A stretch of DNA of 64,000 nucleotides from Arcicella sp034931005 (GTDB taxonomy: Bacteria > Bacteroidota > Bacteroidia > Cytophagales > Spirosomataceae): assembly GCF_034931005.1 (NCBI RefSeq), contig NZ_JAYGIN010000028.1:1-64000 (forward strand), given 5' to 3'. The translations under genes and the position numbers were made by a program. The notes beneath the pieces were generated by a model, which was given only the letters and a program-made list of their open reading frames with translations, ran no database searches and was not told the DNA's origin. Below, piece after piece: positions 34,030 to 42,667 of the stretch. How positions within the stretch are numbered: the stretch's first letter is position 1; the number at the start of each line of letters is the position of its first letter.

Positions 34030-34695
34030 TTAGCTCCTCCACAAATACGGGAACAGAATCACGCTTAAAACCAATACAATTCCATCAATTGCTAAAAGCG
34101 TCAAGATTTCGTCTAAACTACTTCCTCTGTCTAATCCATCAAGGGCATTTTTGGAGATTTTCAAGAGCATTATTAACATCGGAATAATAATCGGGAAACT
34201 CAAAATTGCCATGAGTGTGGCACTATTTTCTGCTTTTGAGGCAATTCCTGCTACCATTGTTAGCGTACTCGAAAACCCAACTGCTCCCAAAACAATGCTT
34301 AACAGATAAATTCCCATATCTTCCACAGGATTGCCCATTACAACGGCATAAACGCCAAAGCCGACTAATGCCAAAACCAACATCAAAATTGTATTGTAAA
34401 TAATTTTTGAAAGAATTATCCCAACTGGACTTGCCAACGTATAATAATATAATAACCTTCCAAAACGCTCTTGTGTAAAACTCTTTGCAATGGCATTCAT
34501 CGCTGTAAACAATAAAATAATCCAAAATAAGGTATTCCACGTAAGCTTATCTATTTGATTCGACTTCAACCTAAATGATAAATAACAAACATAAACGGTA
34601 CTTACGATATACAATAACATTCCGTTAAGTGCATATTTCTGCCGAAGTTCCAGCCTTATTTCTTTATCAATCAGTGCTTTTATTTCTTTTAGCAT
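34030..34695 (-). CDS. ccmB: Haem exporter membrane subunit CcmB
   Basis: CcmB is the membrane component of the ABC transporter CcmABC that powers release of haem-CcmE. The 221 residues have six predicted helices and the family's N-terminal block (LIDKEIRLELRQKYALNGML), then FTQERFGRLLYYYTLASPVGI and FSSTLTMVAGIASKAENSATLM. The ATPase CcmA is not encoded next to it, although in many bacteria it directly precedes ccmB. It must be elsewhere in the genome. ccmB heads this operon, and a -7 element lies about 110 bp upstream. Confidence 0.94.
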   Translation of the reverse strand: MLKEIKALIDKEIRLELRQKYALNGMLLYIVSTVYVCYLSFRLKSNQIDKLTWNTLFWIILLFTAMNAIAKSFTQERFGRLLYYYTLASPVGIILSKIIYNTILMLVLALVGFGVYAVVMGNPVEDMGIYLLSIVLGAVGFSSTLTMVAGIASKAENSATLMAILSFPIIIPMLIMLLKISKNALDGLDRGSSLDEILTLLAIDGIVLVLSVILFPYLWRS

Positions 34696-34699
34696 TTTA

Positions 34700-34801
34700 T
34701 TAGGGATTGGGTTTTAGGGGTTAGGATATAGGTAACAAATGGCAGAAATTCTCTCATGGAAATATCTAACGCCCAAACCCTAAAACTCAAGCCCTAACTC
34801 A
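34700..34801. repeat. Heptad-word inverted repeat in the presumed ccm leader
   Basis: Left words TTAGGGA, TTGGGTT, TTAGGGG, TTAGGAT and ATAGGTA (34700-34734) face right words TAACGCC, CAAACCC, TAAAACT, CAAGCCC and TAACTCA (34767-34801). They pair imperfectly over most of their length. The element lies between the ccmB start and the -7 element at 34806, so it would be in the 5' leader of the operon. Confidence 0.75.
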
Positions 34802-34805
34802 CCCA

Positions 34806-34813
34806 CAAAGTTA
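34806..34813 (-). promoter_or_regulatory. Minus-strand -7 element (TAACTTTG) for the ccm operon
   Basis: On the minus strand TAACTTTG fits TAnnTTTG. It lies in the 330 bp divergent gap between ccmB and feoA. No correctly spaced TTTG -33 is visible. Confidence 0.5.
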
Positions 34814-34885
34814 CGACACAAACAAACCTCACGCACGTAAACAAAATAATATTTTGATAATGGAAAATGTTTTCCTCCCGAATAG

Positions 34886-34916
34886 TTTACAATGAAGGAA
34901 CTCTTTGGTAATTTTG
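34886..34916 (+). promoter_or_regulatory. Promoter for feoAB (TTTA, 19 bp, TAATTTTG)
   Basis: TTTA at 34886-34889 and TAATTTTG at 34909-34916, separated by 19 bp, match the Bacteroidetes pattern with one change in the -33 box. This leaves a leader of about 100 nt before feoA. No Fur or other operator was identified. Confidence 0.5.
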
Positions 34917-34950
34917 TTTTGTTTTGAATAAATCTAAATAAGAGTATTTT

Positions 34951-35025
34951 CAGTTATACAGCAACGAGACGACTCGCATAACTTTTAAGCACTGATAACT
35001 GTTTACTGATAACCGATAACTGAAT
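34951..35025. repeat. Heptad-word repeat ending exactly at the feoA start codon
   Basis: Five consecutive words ACTGATA, ACTGTTT, ACTGATA, ACCGATA and ACTGAAT occupy 34991-35025, immediately before the TTG start at 35026. A shorter partner CAGTTATACAG (34951-34961) can pair with part of them. The words resemble those of the ccmB-ccmC spacer. Confidence 0.75.
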
Positions 35026-35244
35026 TTGAAAACCATAGCAGATTTGAAAATAGGTGAAAGAGGAATCATCGTGAATTTTACCGATGAAGGTCTTTCTCTA
35101 AAATTATTAGAAATGGGCTGTTTACCCGGTACACAAGTTACCATGACGCACATTGCTCCCTTCGGCGACCCTATTGCGGTCAAAGTATCGGGGTATGTTC
35201 TTTCTATGCGAAAGGACGAAGCCGCAACAATTATTGTAGCTTAG
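35026..35244 (+). CDS. feoA: Ferrous iron transport protein FeoA
   Basis: FeoA is a 72-residue SH3-like accessory protein of the FeoB ferrous iron transporter. The sequence shows the family pattern TIADLKIGERGIIVNF, KLLEMGCLPGTQVTM, APFGDPIAVKVSGYVLSMRKDEA. The start is TTG: no in-frame ATG occurs before the conserved N-terminal residues, and an internal ATG (in EMGCLPG) would remove half the domain. It is followed by feoB after 71 bp and preceded by a promoter and a heptad-word repeat that touches the start codon. Confidence 0.92.
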   Translation: MKTIADLKIGERGIIVNFTDEGLSLKLLEMGCLPGTQVTMTHIAPFGDPIAVKVSGYVLSMRKDEAATIIVA

Positions 35245-35315
35245 AGTTTCAACTATTGGTTTATCCACTTTACTAATCACTTATAAACGATAGCCAATAA
35301 AACGGATTAAAAATT

Positions 35316-37436
35316 TTGAAAAAATTACCTAAAATAGCCCTTATCGGCAATCCAAACGCAGGAAAATCTTCACTGTTTAACTCTATAACGGGTTTACGCC
35401 AAAAAACTGGTAATTTCCCTGGTGTTACAATGGATATGCTAATTGGCAAGTGGCACTTGGATAATGGTGGAGATGCGGAAATTCTGGATTTACCCGGAAT
35501 TTATAGTATTTACCCAAAATCAGTTGATGAACAAGTGGTTATCAATATTTTGGCAAACCCTCAACACCCTGATTATCCAGATTTAGCCATTGTGGTAGTT
35601 GATGCGTCTAATATTAAACGTAACCTTTTGTTATTTAGTCAAGTACGAGATTTAGGGATTCCTACTGTTTTGGCATTAAACATGATTGACGTTGCTGAAA
35701 ATCAAGGTATTGTCATCAATTCTGTAAAATTAGCCCGAGAACTCAACGTAGAAGTTGCCGAAGTGAATGCTAAAAAAGGAATTGGCTTAAATGGTTTGCG
35801 TTTGGCGGTTAACAAAACCTTAGAATCTGGCTATAATTCAAATGATTCGCTACCTATGGAATATTCTGATGAATTGGTATCAGAAATTAAGCAGAAATAT
35901 GGCGAAACGGACGACTATCACGCTCTTTTATGGCTTTCAGAACACGATAATTTACAGCAATTTAATACACAACAAAGAGTAGGCTTTGATAAATTACAAG
36001 AAAAATACGGTTGGAATACGCAAAATGCACAGTCGAAAGAGACAATGGCAAGATACGCTCAACTCAACGAAATTGTGGATAATTGCCTCCACCAAATGCC
36101 TGTTGAAGATGAAGTCGTTAACACTTGGACTGACCGTTTAGACAAAATATTCTTACACCGTTTTTGGGGATATTTTATTTTCTTGGGAATATTATTCATC
36201 ATGTTCCAAGCCATTTTCACATGGGCAACCTACCCAATGGACTTGATTGATGGCGGAGTTGCTCAATTAAATGATTTCTTAAAATCTCAACTCCCTCCTA
36301 CCAAACTAACCGATTTATTGACCGACGGATTGATTGCAGGTATTGGCGGTGTTTTGATTTTCATTCCTCAAATTGCCTTTTTGTTTTTGTTTATTTCACT
36401 CTTGGAAGAAACAGGGTATATGTCGAGAGTAATGTTTATTATGGACAAACTCATGCGACGTTTTGGCTTAAATGGGAAATCGGTAGTGCCACTCATTTCT
36501 GGAGTTGCCTGTGCCGTTCCTGCCATTATGAGTACCCGCAGTATTACTTCTTGGAAAGACCGATTAATCACCATCATGGTAACGCCCCTGATGTCATGTT
36601 CAGCTCGTTTACCTATTTATACCGTTCTTATTGCTTTAGTTGTTCCCGAAAAAAGCACTCTTTTTGGCATTTTCAATTTACAAGGAGTTGCCTTATTTGC
36701 TTTGTATTTATTAGGATTTTTCATGGCATTGTTTTCAGCTTGGGTTATGAAAATCCTTCTGAAAGTAAAAGAAAGAAGTTATTTTATCATGGAATTGCCT
36801 TCATACAAAGGTCCACGTTTTTCACACGTTTTGTTTACCATTTGGAATTCTACCAAAGCCTTTGTTTTTGAAGCAGGAAAAATTATTGTTGCCATTTCAA
36901 TTGTTCTTTGGGTTTTTGCCAGTTATGGCCCAGGTGATGCCATCGAACAGGCTGAAATTAATGTCAAAATGCAATATCCAACTCTTTCTGGAATAGATTT
37001 AGAAAATAAAATTGCAGCCCAAAAATTAGAAAATTCTTATGCAGGACATTTTGGTAAGTTCATTGAGCCAGCTATCAAACCTTTAGGATATGACTGGAAA
37101 ATTGGTATTGCTTTAATAACATCTTTCGCCGCTCGTGAAGTTTTTGTGGGTACAATGTCAACTATTTATAGTTTGGGTGGCGAAGTTGAAGACGAAAACG
37201 CCACTGTGATGAACAGAATGCGGGCAGAAATCAACCCCGCAACTGGTAAACCTTTGTACGATACTGCTTTAGGTTTTTCACTACTCATTTTCTATGCTTT
37301 TGCTATGCAGTGCATGAGTACACTCGCAACCACTTATCGAGAAACCAAATCTTGGAAATATCCAACCATTCAATTCTTTTACATGACTACTTTAGCTTAT
37401 GTTTCAGCATTCATTGTTTATCAATTATTGAAATAG
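35316..37436 (+). CDS. feoB: Ferrous iron transporter FeoB
   Basis: FeoB imports Fe2+ across the inner membrane. The 706 residues contain an N-terminal G domain with G1 GNPNAGKS (11-18), the G2 Thr in FPGVTMD, G3 DLPG (58-61) and G4 NMID (122-125), then a helical linker. Two Gate domains follow (SGVACAVPAIMSTRSI near 390, and ITSFAAREVFVGTMSTIYS near 600). The start is TTG at 35316; an in-frame stop at 35298 and no ATG in between exclude an upstream ATG. feoC is absent. A terminator follows. Confidence 0.97.
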   Translation: MKKLPKIALIGNPNAGKSSLFNSITGLRQKTGNFPGVTMDMLIGKWHLDNGGDAEILDLPGIYSIYPKSVDEQVVINILANPQHPDYPDLAIVVVDASNIKRNLLLFSQVRDLGIPTVLALNMIDVAENQGIVINSVKLARELNVEVAEVNAKKGIGLNGLRLAVNKTLESGYNSNDSLPMEYSDELVSEIKQKYGETDDYHALLWLSEHDNLQQFNTQQRVGFDKLQEKYGWNTQNAQSKETMARYAQLNEIVDNCLHQMPVEDEVVNTWTDRLDKIFLHRFWGYFIFLGILFIMFQAIFTWATYPMDLIDGGVAQLNDFLKSQLPPTKLTDLLTDGLIAGIGGVLIFIPQIAFLFLFISLLEETGYMSRVMFIMDKLMRRFGLNGKSVVPLISGVACAVPAIMSTRSITSWKDRLITIMVTPLMSCSARLPIYTVLIALVVPEKSTLFGIFNLQGVALFALYLLGFFMALFSAWVMKILLKVKERSYFIMELPSYKGPRFSHVLFTIWNSTKAFVFEAGKIIVAISIVLWVFASYGPGDAIEQAEINVKMQYPTLSGIDLENKIAAQKLENSYAGHFGKFIEPAIKPLGYDWKIGIALITSFAAREVFVGTMSTIYSLGGEVEDENATVMNRMRAEINPATGKPLYDTALGFSLLIFYAFAMQCMSTLATTYRETKSWKYPTIQFFYMTTLAYVSAFIVYQLLK

Positions 37437-37457
37437 TTATTCTGATTATAACTCAAT

Positions 37458-37497
37458 AAAGCCTGTAAGATTTTGAAATCTTACAGGCTTTATTTTT
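37458..37497 (+). terminator. Intrinsic terminator after feoB
   Basis: AAAGCCTGTAAGATT pairs perfectly with AATCTTACAGGCTTT over a TTGA loop, followed by ATTTTTG. Confidence 0.9.
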
Positions 37498-37742
37498 GTC
37501 TAAGAGAAAGTTCCACAAAATTCACCTCCTCCTATTTATTTTTTGAGAATTTATAATTAAATATTTAAACCTGTATTTATAAATTCAATCCTTTTTTTCG
37601 AAAATACTGTTCATAAGCTCATTCAAAGCCCTGTTTTATCAAAAATATTTTTTATTATTTGTGAGATTAATGTTCATTACCTATCTTGAAATAGGACAAA
37701 AACAAGAAATCATTTTCTGTTAAACAAGCCTTAAACAAAGTA
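37498..37742. other. AT-rich gene-free stretch before the DUF2064-like gene
   Basis: With the terminator this makes a 306 bp gap. It is AT-rich. No promoter match, RNA gene or repeat was identified. Confidence 0.5.
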
Positions 37743-38414
37743 ATGTCTCATCAACACGCTCTAATTATTTTTATTGACAATTCACAAAAGAGAGAAAATA
37801 GTAACCTTGCTCAAGAGATTGGCATTGAAAAAACGTTGGCTATCCAAAAGGTTTTGTCACAGGTTACTCAGTCAATTACTGACCAACTATTACATACTAA
37901 AATCATATTTTATTCTGACTACATCGACCAAAATGACAATTGGAGTAATACTGAGTATGAAAAGCAATTACAACAAGGTAAAAATATGGGCGAACGTATG
38001 AAAAATGCGTTTGAGTATGTCTTTAATTTAGAAACACAGCCCATTAAACAAGCTTGTATCATTTGGGGAGATGTGACAGAATTAACTCTTTGGCATCTTA
38101 CAAAATCATATTATGCCCTCAATACACACGATTGTGTACTTGGACCGACCAATAGTGGCACTTATTATTTATTGGGCATGAAATCCGTTATCGAAGAGGT
38201 TTTTCAAAATAAAACTTGGGGAAATCCTAACATTATTCGTTCCACTTGTGACGGAATGCACGAATTACGCAAATCATATTATTTACTCCCATACCTTTCG
38301 GATATTAATTCTATTGAACATTTTACGCCCCAGTTTTCAAAATTATTGATTGATATTGGTATTATGTCGGACACAGAATTAATCAATATCAAAGACCAAA
38401 ATTCAAAACAATAA
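37743..38414 (+). CDS. Divergent DUF2064/GT-A-fold protein
   Basis: This 223-residue protein shares the frame of the DUF2064 (TIGR04282-type) glycosyltransferase-A family. It has QGKNMGERMKNAF where the family has QG-x-DLG-x-RM, an acidic IIWGDVTELTLWHL where the family has IGSDCP-x-L, then CVLGPTNSGTYYLLGM and VFQNKTWGNPNI. Two normally conserved spots are changed: SDCP is GDVT, and DGGYYL is SGTYYL. The N-terminal FxKxPxxGxVKTRL motif is also lost (IIFIDNSQKRENSNL). The nucleotide-sugar site may therefore be altered or inactive. It converges with the siroheme gene with one base between stops. Confidence 0.7.
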   Translation: MSHQHALIIFIDNSQKRENSNLAQEIGIEKTLAIQKVLSQVTQSITDQLLHTKIIFYSDYIDQNDNWSNTEYEKQLQQGKNMGERMKNAFEYVFNLETQPIKQACIIWGDVTELTLWHLTKSYYALNTHDCVLGPTNSGTYYLLGMKSVIEEVFQNKTWGNPNIIRSTCDGMHELRKSYYLLPYLSDINSIEHFTPQFSKLLIDIGIMSDTELINIKDQNSKQ

Positions 38415-38415
38415 C

Positions 38416-39018
38416 TTACGGCTTTCGGTCATTTACCATCTTTTCGGTTACTTCATTCAAAACTCGAATTTTTTCTTGAAAATCACCTTTAATGGACTTT
38501 CTGATTTCTCGAAGGTTATCTAACAATTGTTGAATATTTTCGGGAATAATATCATCTAAAAATTCACGCATTCGTTTTGCCATCGTTGGCGATTTTCCGT
38601 TGGTAGAAATCCCGATTTTCAAATCTCCTTTCTGAACGATTGAACCCAAATAGAAATCGCATAAATCGGGCGTATCTGCTACATTACACAGAATATGACG
38701 TTCAGCCGTCACTCGTTTGATACTGGCGTGTAAATCAGGATTATCTGTCGCCAAAACAACCAAATCTTTATCATTCAGGTCATTAAAATCAAATCTCCTT
38801 TCTACCAAAGTTACCTTTGGATAATCTTTAACGTATTCTCTGATTTCATCTCGAAACATATCTGCAACCACTGTCACAGTTGAATCTGGACTATTATTTA
38901 ACATCGCTGATAGCTTTTCCAAGCCAACATTTCCGCCCCCTACTAACAACACGTTTAGTTCTTCCAACTTCAAAAAGACGGGAAAAAGACGGTTTTTTAT
39001 ATTTTGATTTGTCTGCAT
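38416..39018 (-). CDS. Precorrin-2 dehydrogenase / sirohydrochlorin ferrochelatase (siroheme synthase N-terminal type)
   Basis: This 200-residue enzyme would oxidise precorrin-2 to sirohydrochlorin and may insert iron to give siroheme, the cofactor of sulfite and nitrite reductases. The NAD-binding motif VLLVGGGNVGLEKLSAML lies at about 23-40. DLVVLATDNPDLHASI, ILCNVADTPDLCDFYLGSIV and GDLKIGISTNGKSPTMAKRM match the CysG N-terminal/Met8 family. The uroporphyrinogen methyltransferase half of CysG is absent, and no other siroheme genes are nearby. Confidence 0.93.
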   Translation of the reverse strand: MQTNQNIKNRLFPVFLKLEELNVLLVGGGNVGLEKLSAMLNNSPDSTVTVVADMFRDEIREYVKDYPKVTLVERRFDFNDLNDKDLVVLATDNPDLHASIKRVTAERHILCNVADTPDLCDFYLGSIVQKGDLKIGISTNGKSPTMAKRMREFLDDIIPENIQQLLDNLREIRKSIKGDFQEKIRVLNEVTEKMVNDRKP

Positions 39019-39353
39019 TATTCCAAAACTCTTTAATGATATTTTAGTTTGATTTTTTTAAATCAATTCCTGCCGTAAAGTTATCACTCATCCGCTTCCT
39101 AAAACATTCTTTCCAAAAAGAAATCCATTTATCTACTTAATCATAAACTCATACTAACTTTTTCGATACTTTAATTATTAACATCAGGTAATCTCATTAT
39201 GAGCTAAAAATTAACGTTTGAGCTTTTTTAACAAGATAAATTACCTGTATTTAAAGTTTTTGCACTTCATAATTTGATAATATTTATACCTATTTCATCT
39301 AAAATAACGAAGGTAGTTTTGCATTCATTTATTCAAAAAACAAACTTCATATC
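39019..39353. other. 335 bp divergent intergenic region
   Basis: It separates the siroheme gene (leftward) and the TonB receptor (rightward). TAGTTTTG at 39314-39321 fits the -7 consensus, 33 bp before the receptor ATG. Otherwise the stretch is AT-rich with scattered ACTCATA-like words but no matched arms. Confidence 0.5.
39314..39321 (+). promoter_or_regulatory. Bacteroidetes -7 promoter element (TAGTTTTG)
   Basis: It matches TAnnTTTG and lies 33 bp before the TonB receptor start. A -33 box is not evident. Confidence 0.5.
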
Positions 39354-42300
39354 ATGAAAACGCTTACGCTCTTATTCTTTGATAAAAATCCAATAAGGAA
39401 AATACTCCCCCTTATTTTAGTATTATTCTTAAGCAGTCAATCCTTTGGGCAAGGTACTGATGCAACCATTTCTGGAAAAATTACTGACGAAAAAGGCGAA
39501 ATTATTCCAGGTGTCACGGTTCGAGTTAAAAACGAATCGACTGGTTTTCAAACTGGAACTGTCACGAATGTACAAGGTGAATATCAACTTCAACAGCTTC
39601 CTCTCGGCAAACCCTACTCCATCACCATTTCTTTTGTGGGCTATCAAACACAAAAATTCTCAAATTATGCCTTAAATCAAGGCGATAAACTGAAAGTTGA
39701 TGCCAAATTATTACAAGGAAATACCCAATTATCCGAAGTAACGGTCAATGCAAATTCTTTCATCAATAAGGAAACAGAACGTGCAGGAGCGGCTCTTGCC
39801 GTGACTTCCTTACAGATGAAACAGTTACCGATGGAAGGCAGAAATTTTACTGCTTTAACGGCTCTTTCTCCTTTGCAAGGGAAAAATGGTAGTTTTAGTG
39901 GACAAAGAAGTTCGTCCACCAACGTTACTATGGACGGTGTAAATGCAAGAAGTATGTACACCAACGGAGCCGTTGGGAATGGCCCTTACACCATTTCGCA
40001 AGAAGCCATTCGTGAATATCAAATTTCAACTAATAATTATGATGTTACGCAGGGTCGTCAGGGTGGAGGTTCGTTAAATGCCGTTACCAAAAACGGTACA
40101 AACACGATGGAAGGTTCAGCGTTTTTCTATCAACGTGCCAGCCAAGCTACTTTATTTGGCAATAAATTATTTCCATTGAACAGTGAATACAATGCCAACG
40201 GTACGCCAAGAACAACTAATATTGACCAAAAACAGTACGGTTTTTCTTTAGGAGGAGCTTTCATTAAAGACAAACTACATTATTTTGTCGCTTTCGACCG
40301 TCAAAATGAAACGATTCCTTTTCAAATTGCTCCTGTTTTTAATGCTTTACAAGAACAAAATTTTGGAATTTCAAAAGCAAATTTAGACCAATTGATTGCC
40401 GTTGCCAGAGAAAAATACGGCATGAAAAATACACCTCAATACGGAGATTTTTCACGACAAACTGAAGCTAATGCTATTTTTGCTCGTATTGATTGGCAGA
40501 TAAATGAGAAAAATAAATTGACATTTCGTAACAACTTAACTACTTGGTTAAGTCCCTTGTCAACAAGTGATAACTCAAATGTCAATTTATTAGAAAGTTG
40601 GATTGGGTTTAAATCAACTGAAAATAGTTCATTACTTTCTTTACGTTCTGATTTAGCCCCTGATTTAACAAACGAATTGAAATTTCAATTTCAAACGGTT
40701 TCTCGTAATTATATTGTCAATCCAGATTTACCTTCTGAAAATATTCCAAGAGCCATTATTACCGTGAGTTCGGTAATTCCTACGGCAACAAATCCCAATG
40801 CAACACAAACAAGAACGGTTCAGTTTGGAGGTCAGCGTTTTGGTACAGAATACGCTAAAGATAAAACTTTTCAATTAGCCAATACAACTTATTGGAGAAA
40901 GGGAAATCTTAATTTCAAATTCGGAACGGATAATATGTTGACATTCTTGGATTCTAAAATTGTAAACGAAATGAACGGACGTTTCTTCTTTTCGAGTTTA
41001 AAGGATTTTGTTGATATGAAACCAAGCCGTTACGCTCGTGAAGTGCCATTGGTAAATCCTGCCGTTCAACAATCTTTACTTGATTTAGCGGTTTTTGCTC
41101 AAGTAGATTTTGAACCTTTTAAAAATGTTACGGCTATGGCAGGCTTACGTTATGATGCCACAATTTTCTTTAAACAAGGTGATAAAAACCCCGTTACCGA
41201 AAGTAAATTATTAATCAAAACCAATAATTCTTTAGCTGATTTCAACAATATTCAACCAAGATTCCAATTAACTTGGGATGTGGAAGGTCGTCAAAAAGAC
41301 TTAGTTAAATTTGGTGGGGGTATATTTTCAGCTCAGCCAGTTTCGTATTTACAGTTGAACAATATCCAAAATAGTGGAACAATTGTAGGCTCAATTGACG
41401 TATCTGGAACGGGTGTACCAACTCCTGATTTTGTATCATATCGCAACAATCCTGCTACAACGCCAGGTATTCCTGCGGGGACAAGTTATATTTCAACCAC
41501 CAATGCGGTAAGTGACAATTTCCAAGTTCCATCAATTTATAAATTGAACTTCTCCTATAACCGTTTCTTCAATTCAAGATTCAGAGCAGGTATCAATTTA
41601 TTGTGGTCGAAAACAGTGAATAATTATGTTTATTACGACAGAAATATCGTTGACCAACCTTATTTTACATTAAGCAACGAAGCCAATCGTGGTGTTTATG
41701 TTCCTGCCAATACAATTCCTGCCAATGGTTCAACAGACTGGACAAAAGGACGTAAAACAACTGAGTTAGGACGTGTGCTTGAATTAGAATCGTCTGGAAA
41801 ATTAGACCAAATGGCGGTAGTAATTGATGCCAGTATGAAAATTGGTAGAGACGGATATTTTACCATTAGCTATACTAAAAATGACACAAAAGATAATTCT
41901 TCATTCAACTGCTGTGTTGCTAATACTTCTACTTTCCGTCCTGTTGTGGATGACCCAAGAGACCAAACTGTTTCTTATTCTGATGACCAATTTTCTGATA
42001 AATTAGTCGTTTCGGCAGCTACACCAACGGTAAAAGGTTTTCAATTAGGTGCCATTTTTAATGGCGTTGGCGGAACTCGTTATTCATTTTTAGTAGGTGG
42101 AAACAAAAGTATCAACGGAGACTTTGTTTTAACGAATGATTTAGCTTATGTTTTCGACCCAAATGGTGCGAATGTTCCAGAAGCAGTAAAAAAAGGGATT
42201 CAAGGTTTATTGGATAATCCAGACGTAACGCAAAGTGTGAAAACTTATATTCGTGAAAATATTGGTAAAGTTGCTCAAAGAAATGGAGGTGTAAATCCAT

Positions 42301-42578
42301 TCTATTATACTATTGACTTACGTTTAACGAAAGACTTCCGTTTGTTCAATAAACATAATATTGCTCTTTCTGCCGATTGTTTTAACTTTATGAACCTACT
42401 AAATAAAGAACAAGGTGTAAGTTATAATCACGGAAATATTAACTTAGTTTCAATGACAGGTTTTAACCAAACAACACAAAATTATAACTACAATGTTGAA
42501 ACAGGTGCTGGTCGTAAACTTTCTACTGCTGGCGGAACTCCTTGGAGAATCCAATTAGGTTTAAGATATTCATTCTAA
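39354..42578 (+). CDS. TonB-dependent receptor with carboxypeptidase-like regulatory domain (Oar-like)
   Basis: This 1074-residue outer membrane receptor has a signal region that ends near residue 33 (LSSQSFGQ). A carboxypeptidase-regulatory-like domain follows (ATISGKITDEKGEIIPGVTV to ITISFVGYQTQ). The plug contains QLPMEGRNFTALTALSPLQG, NVTMDGVNARSMYTNG and QGGGSLNAVTKNGTN. The barrel ends WRIQLGLRYSF with the terminal Phe required for outer membrane insertion. The plug style matches Oar-like receptors rather than SusC, and no SusD follows. A lipoprotein with a phosphoesterase domain comes next, so organophosphate or phosphate capture is possible but unproven. Confidence 0.93.
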   Translation: MKTLTLLFFDKNPIRKILPLILVLFLSSQSFGQGTDATISGKITDEKGEIIPGVTVRVKNESTGFQTGTVTNVQGEYQLQQLPLGKPYSITISFVGYQTQKFSNYALNQGDKLKVDAKLLQGNTQLSEVTVNANSFINKETERAGAALAVTSLQMKQLPMEGRNFTALTALSPLQGKNGSFSGQRSSSTNVTMDGVNARSMYTNGAVGNGPYTISQEAIREYQISTNNYDVTQGRQGGGSLNAVTKNGTNTMEGSAFFYQRASQATLFGNKLFPLNSEYNANGTPRTTNIDQKQYGFSLGGAFIKDKLHYFVAFDRQNETIPFQIAPVFNALQEQNFGISKANLDQLIAVAREKYGMKNTPQYGDFSRQTEANAIFARIDWQINEKNKLTFRNNLTTWLSPLSTSDNSNVNLLESWIGFKSTENSSLLSLRSDLAPDLTNELKFQFQTVSRNYIVNPDLPSENIPRAIITVSSVIPTATNPNATQTRTVQFGGQRFGTEYAKDKTFQLANTTYWRKGNLNFKFGTDNMLTFLDSKIVNEMNGRFFFSSLKDFVDMKPSRYAREVPLVNPAVQQSLLDLAVFAQVDFEPFKNVTAMAGLRYDATIFFKQGDKNPVTESKLLIKTNNSLADFNNIQPRFQLTWDVEGRQKDLVKFGGGIFSAQPVSYLQLNNIQNSGTIVGSIDVSGTGVPTPDFVSYRNNPATTPGIPAGTSYISTTNAVSDNFQVPSIYKLNFSYNRFFNSRFRAGINLLWSKTVNNYVYYDRNIVDQPYFTLSNEANRGVYVPANTIPANGSTDWTKGRKTTELGRVLELESSGKLDQMAVVIDASMKIGRDGYFTISYTKNDTKDNSSFNCCVANTSTFRPVVDDPRDQTVSYSDDQFSDKLVVSAATPTVKGFQLGAIFNGVGGTRYSFLVGGNKSINGDFVLTNDLAYVFDPNGANVPEAVKKGIQGLLDNPDVTQSVKTYIRENIGKVAQRNGGVNPFYYTIDLRLTKDFRLFNKHNIALSADCFNFMNLLNKEQGVSYNHGNINLVSMTGFNQTTQNYNYNVETGAGRKLSTAGGTPWRIQLGLRYSF

Positions 42579-42600
42579 AATCTCTTTAAATTTTTATATA

Positions 42601-42631
42601 AAAAAACGGTTGCTTCGGTAGCCGTTTTTTG
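42601..42631 (+). terminator. Intrinsic terminator after the Oar-like receptor gene
   Basis: AAAAAACGG and CCGTTTTTT pair around a TTCG tetraloop with one bulge, followed by T. It lies 37 bp before the start of the next gene, so any co-transcription depends on read-through. Confidence 0.85.
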
Positions 42632-42667
42632 CTGTTTATTGTCTATAACAAAGAACCCTTCCAACAA

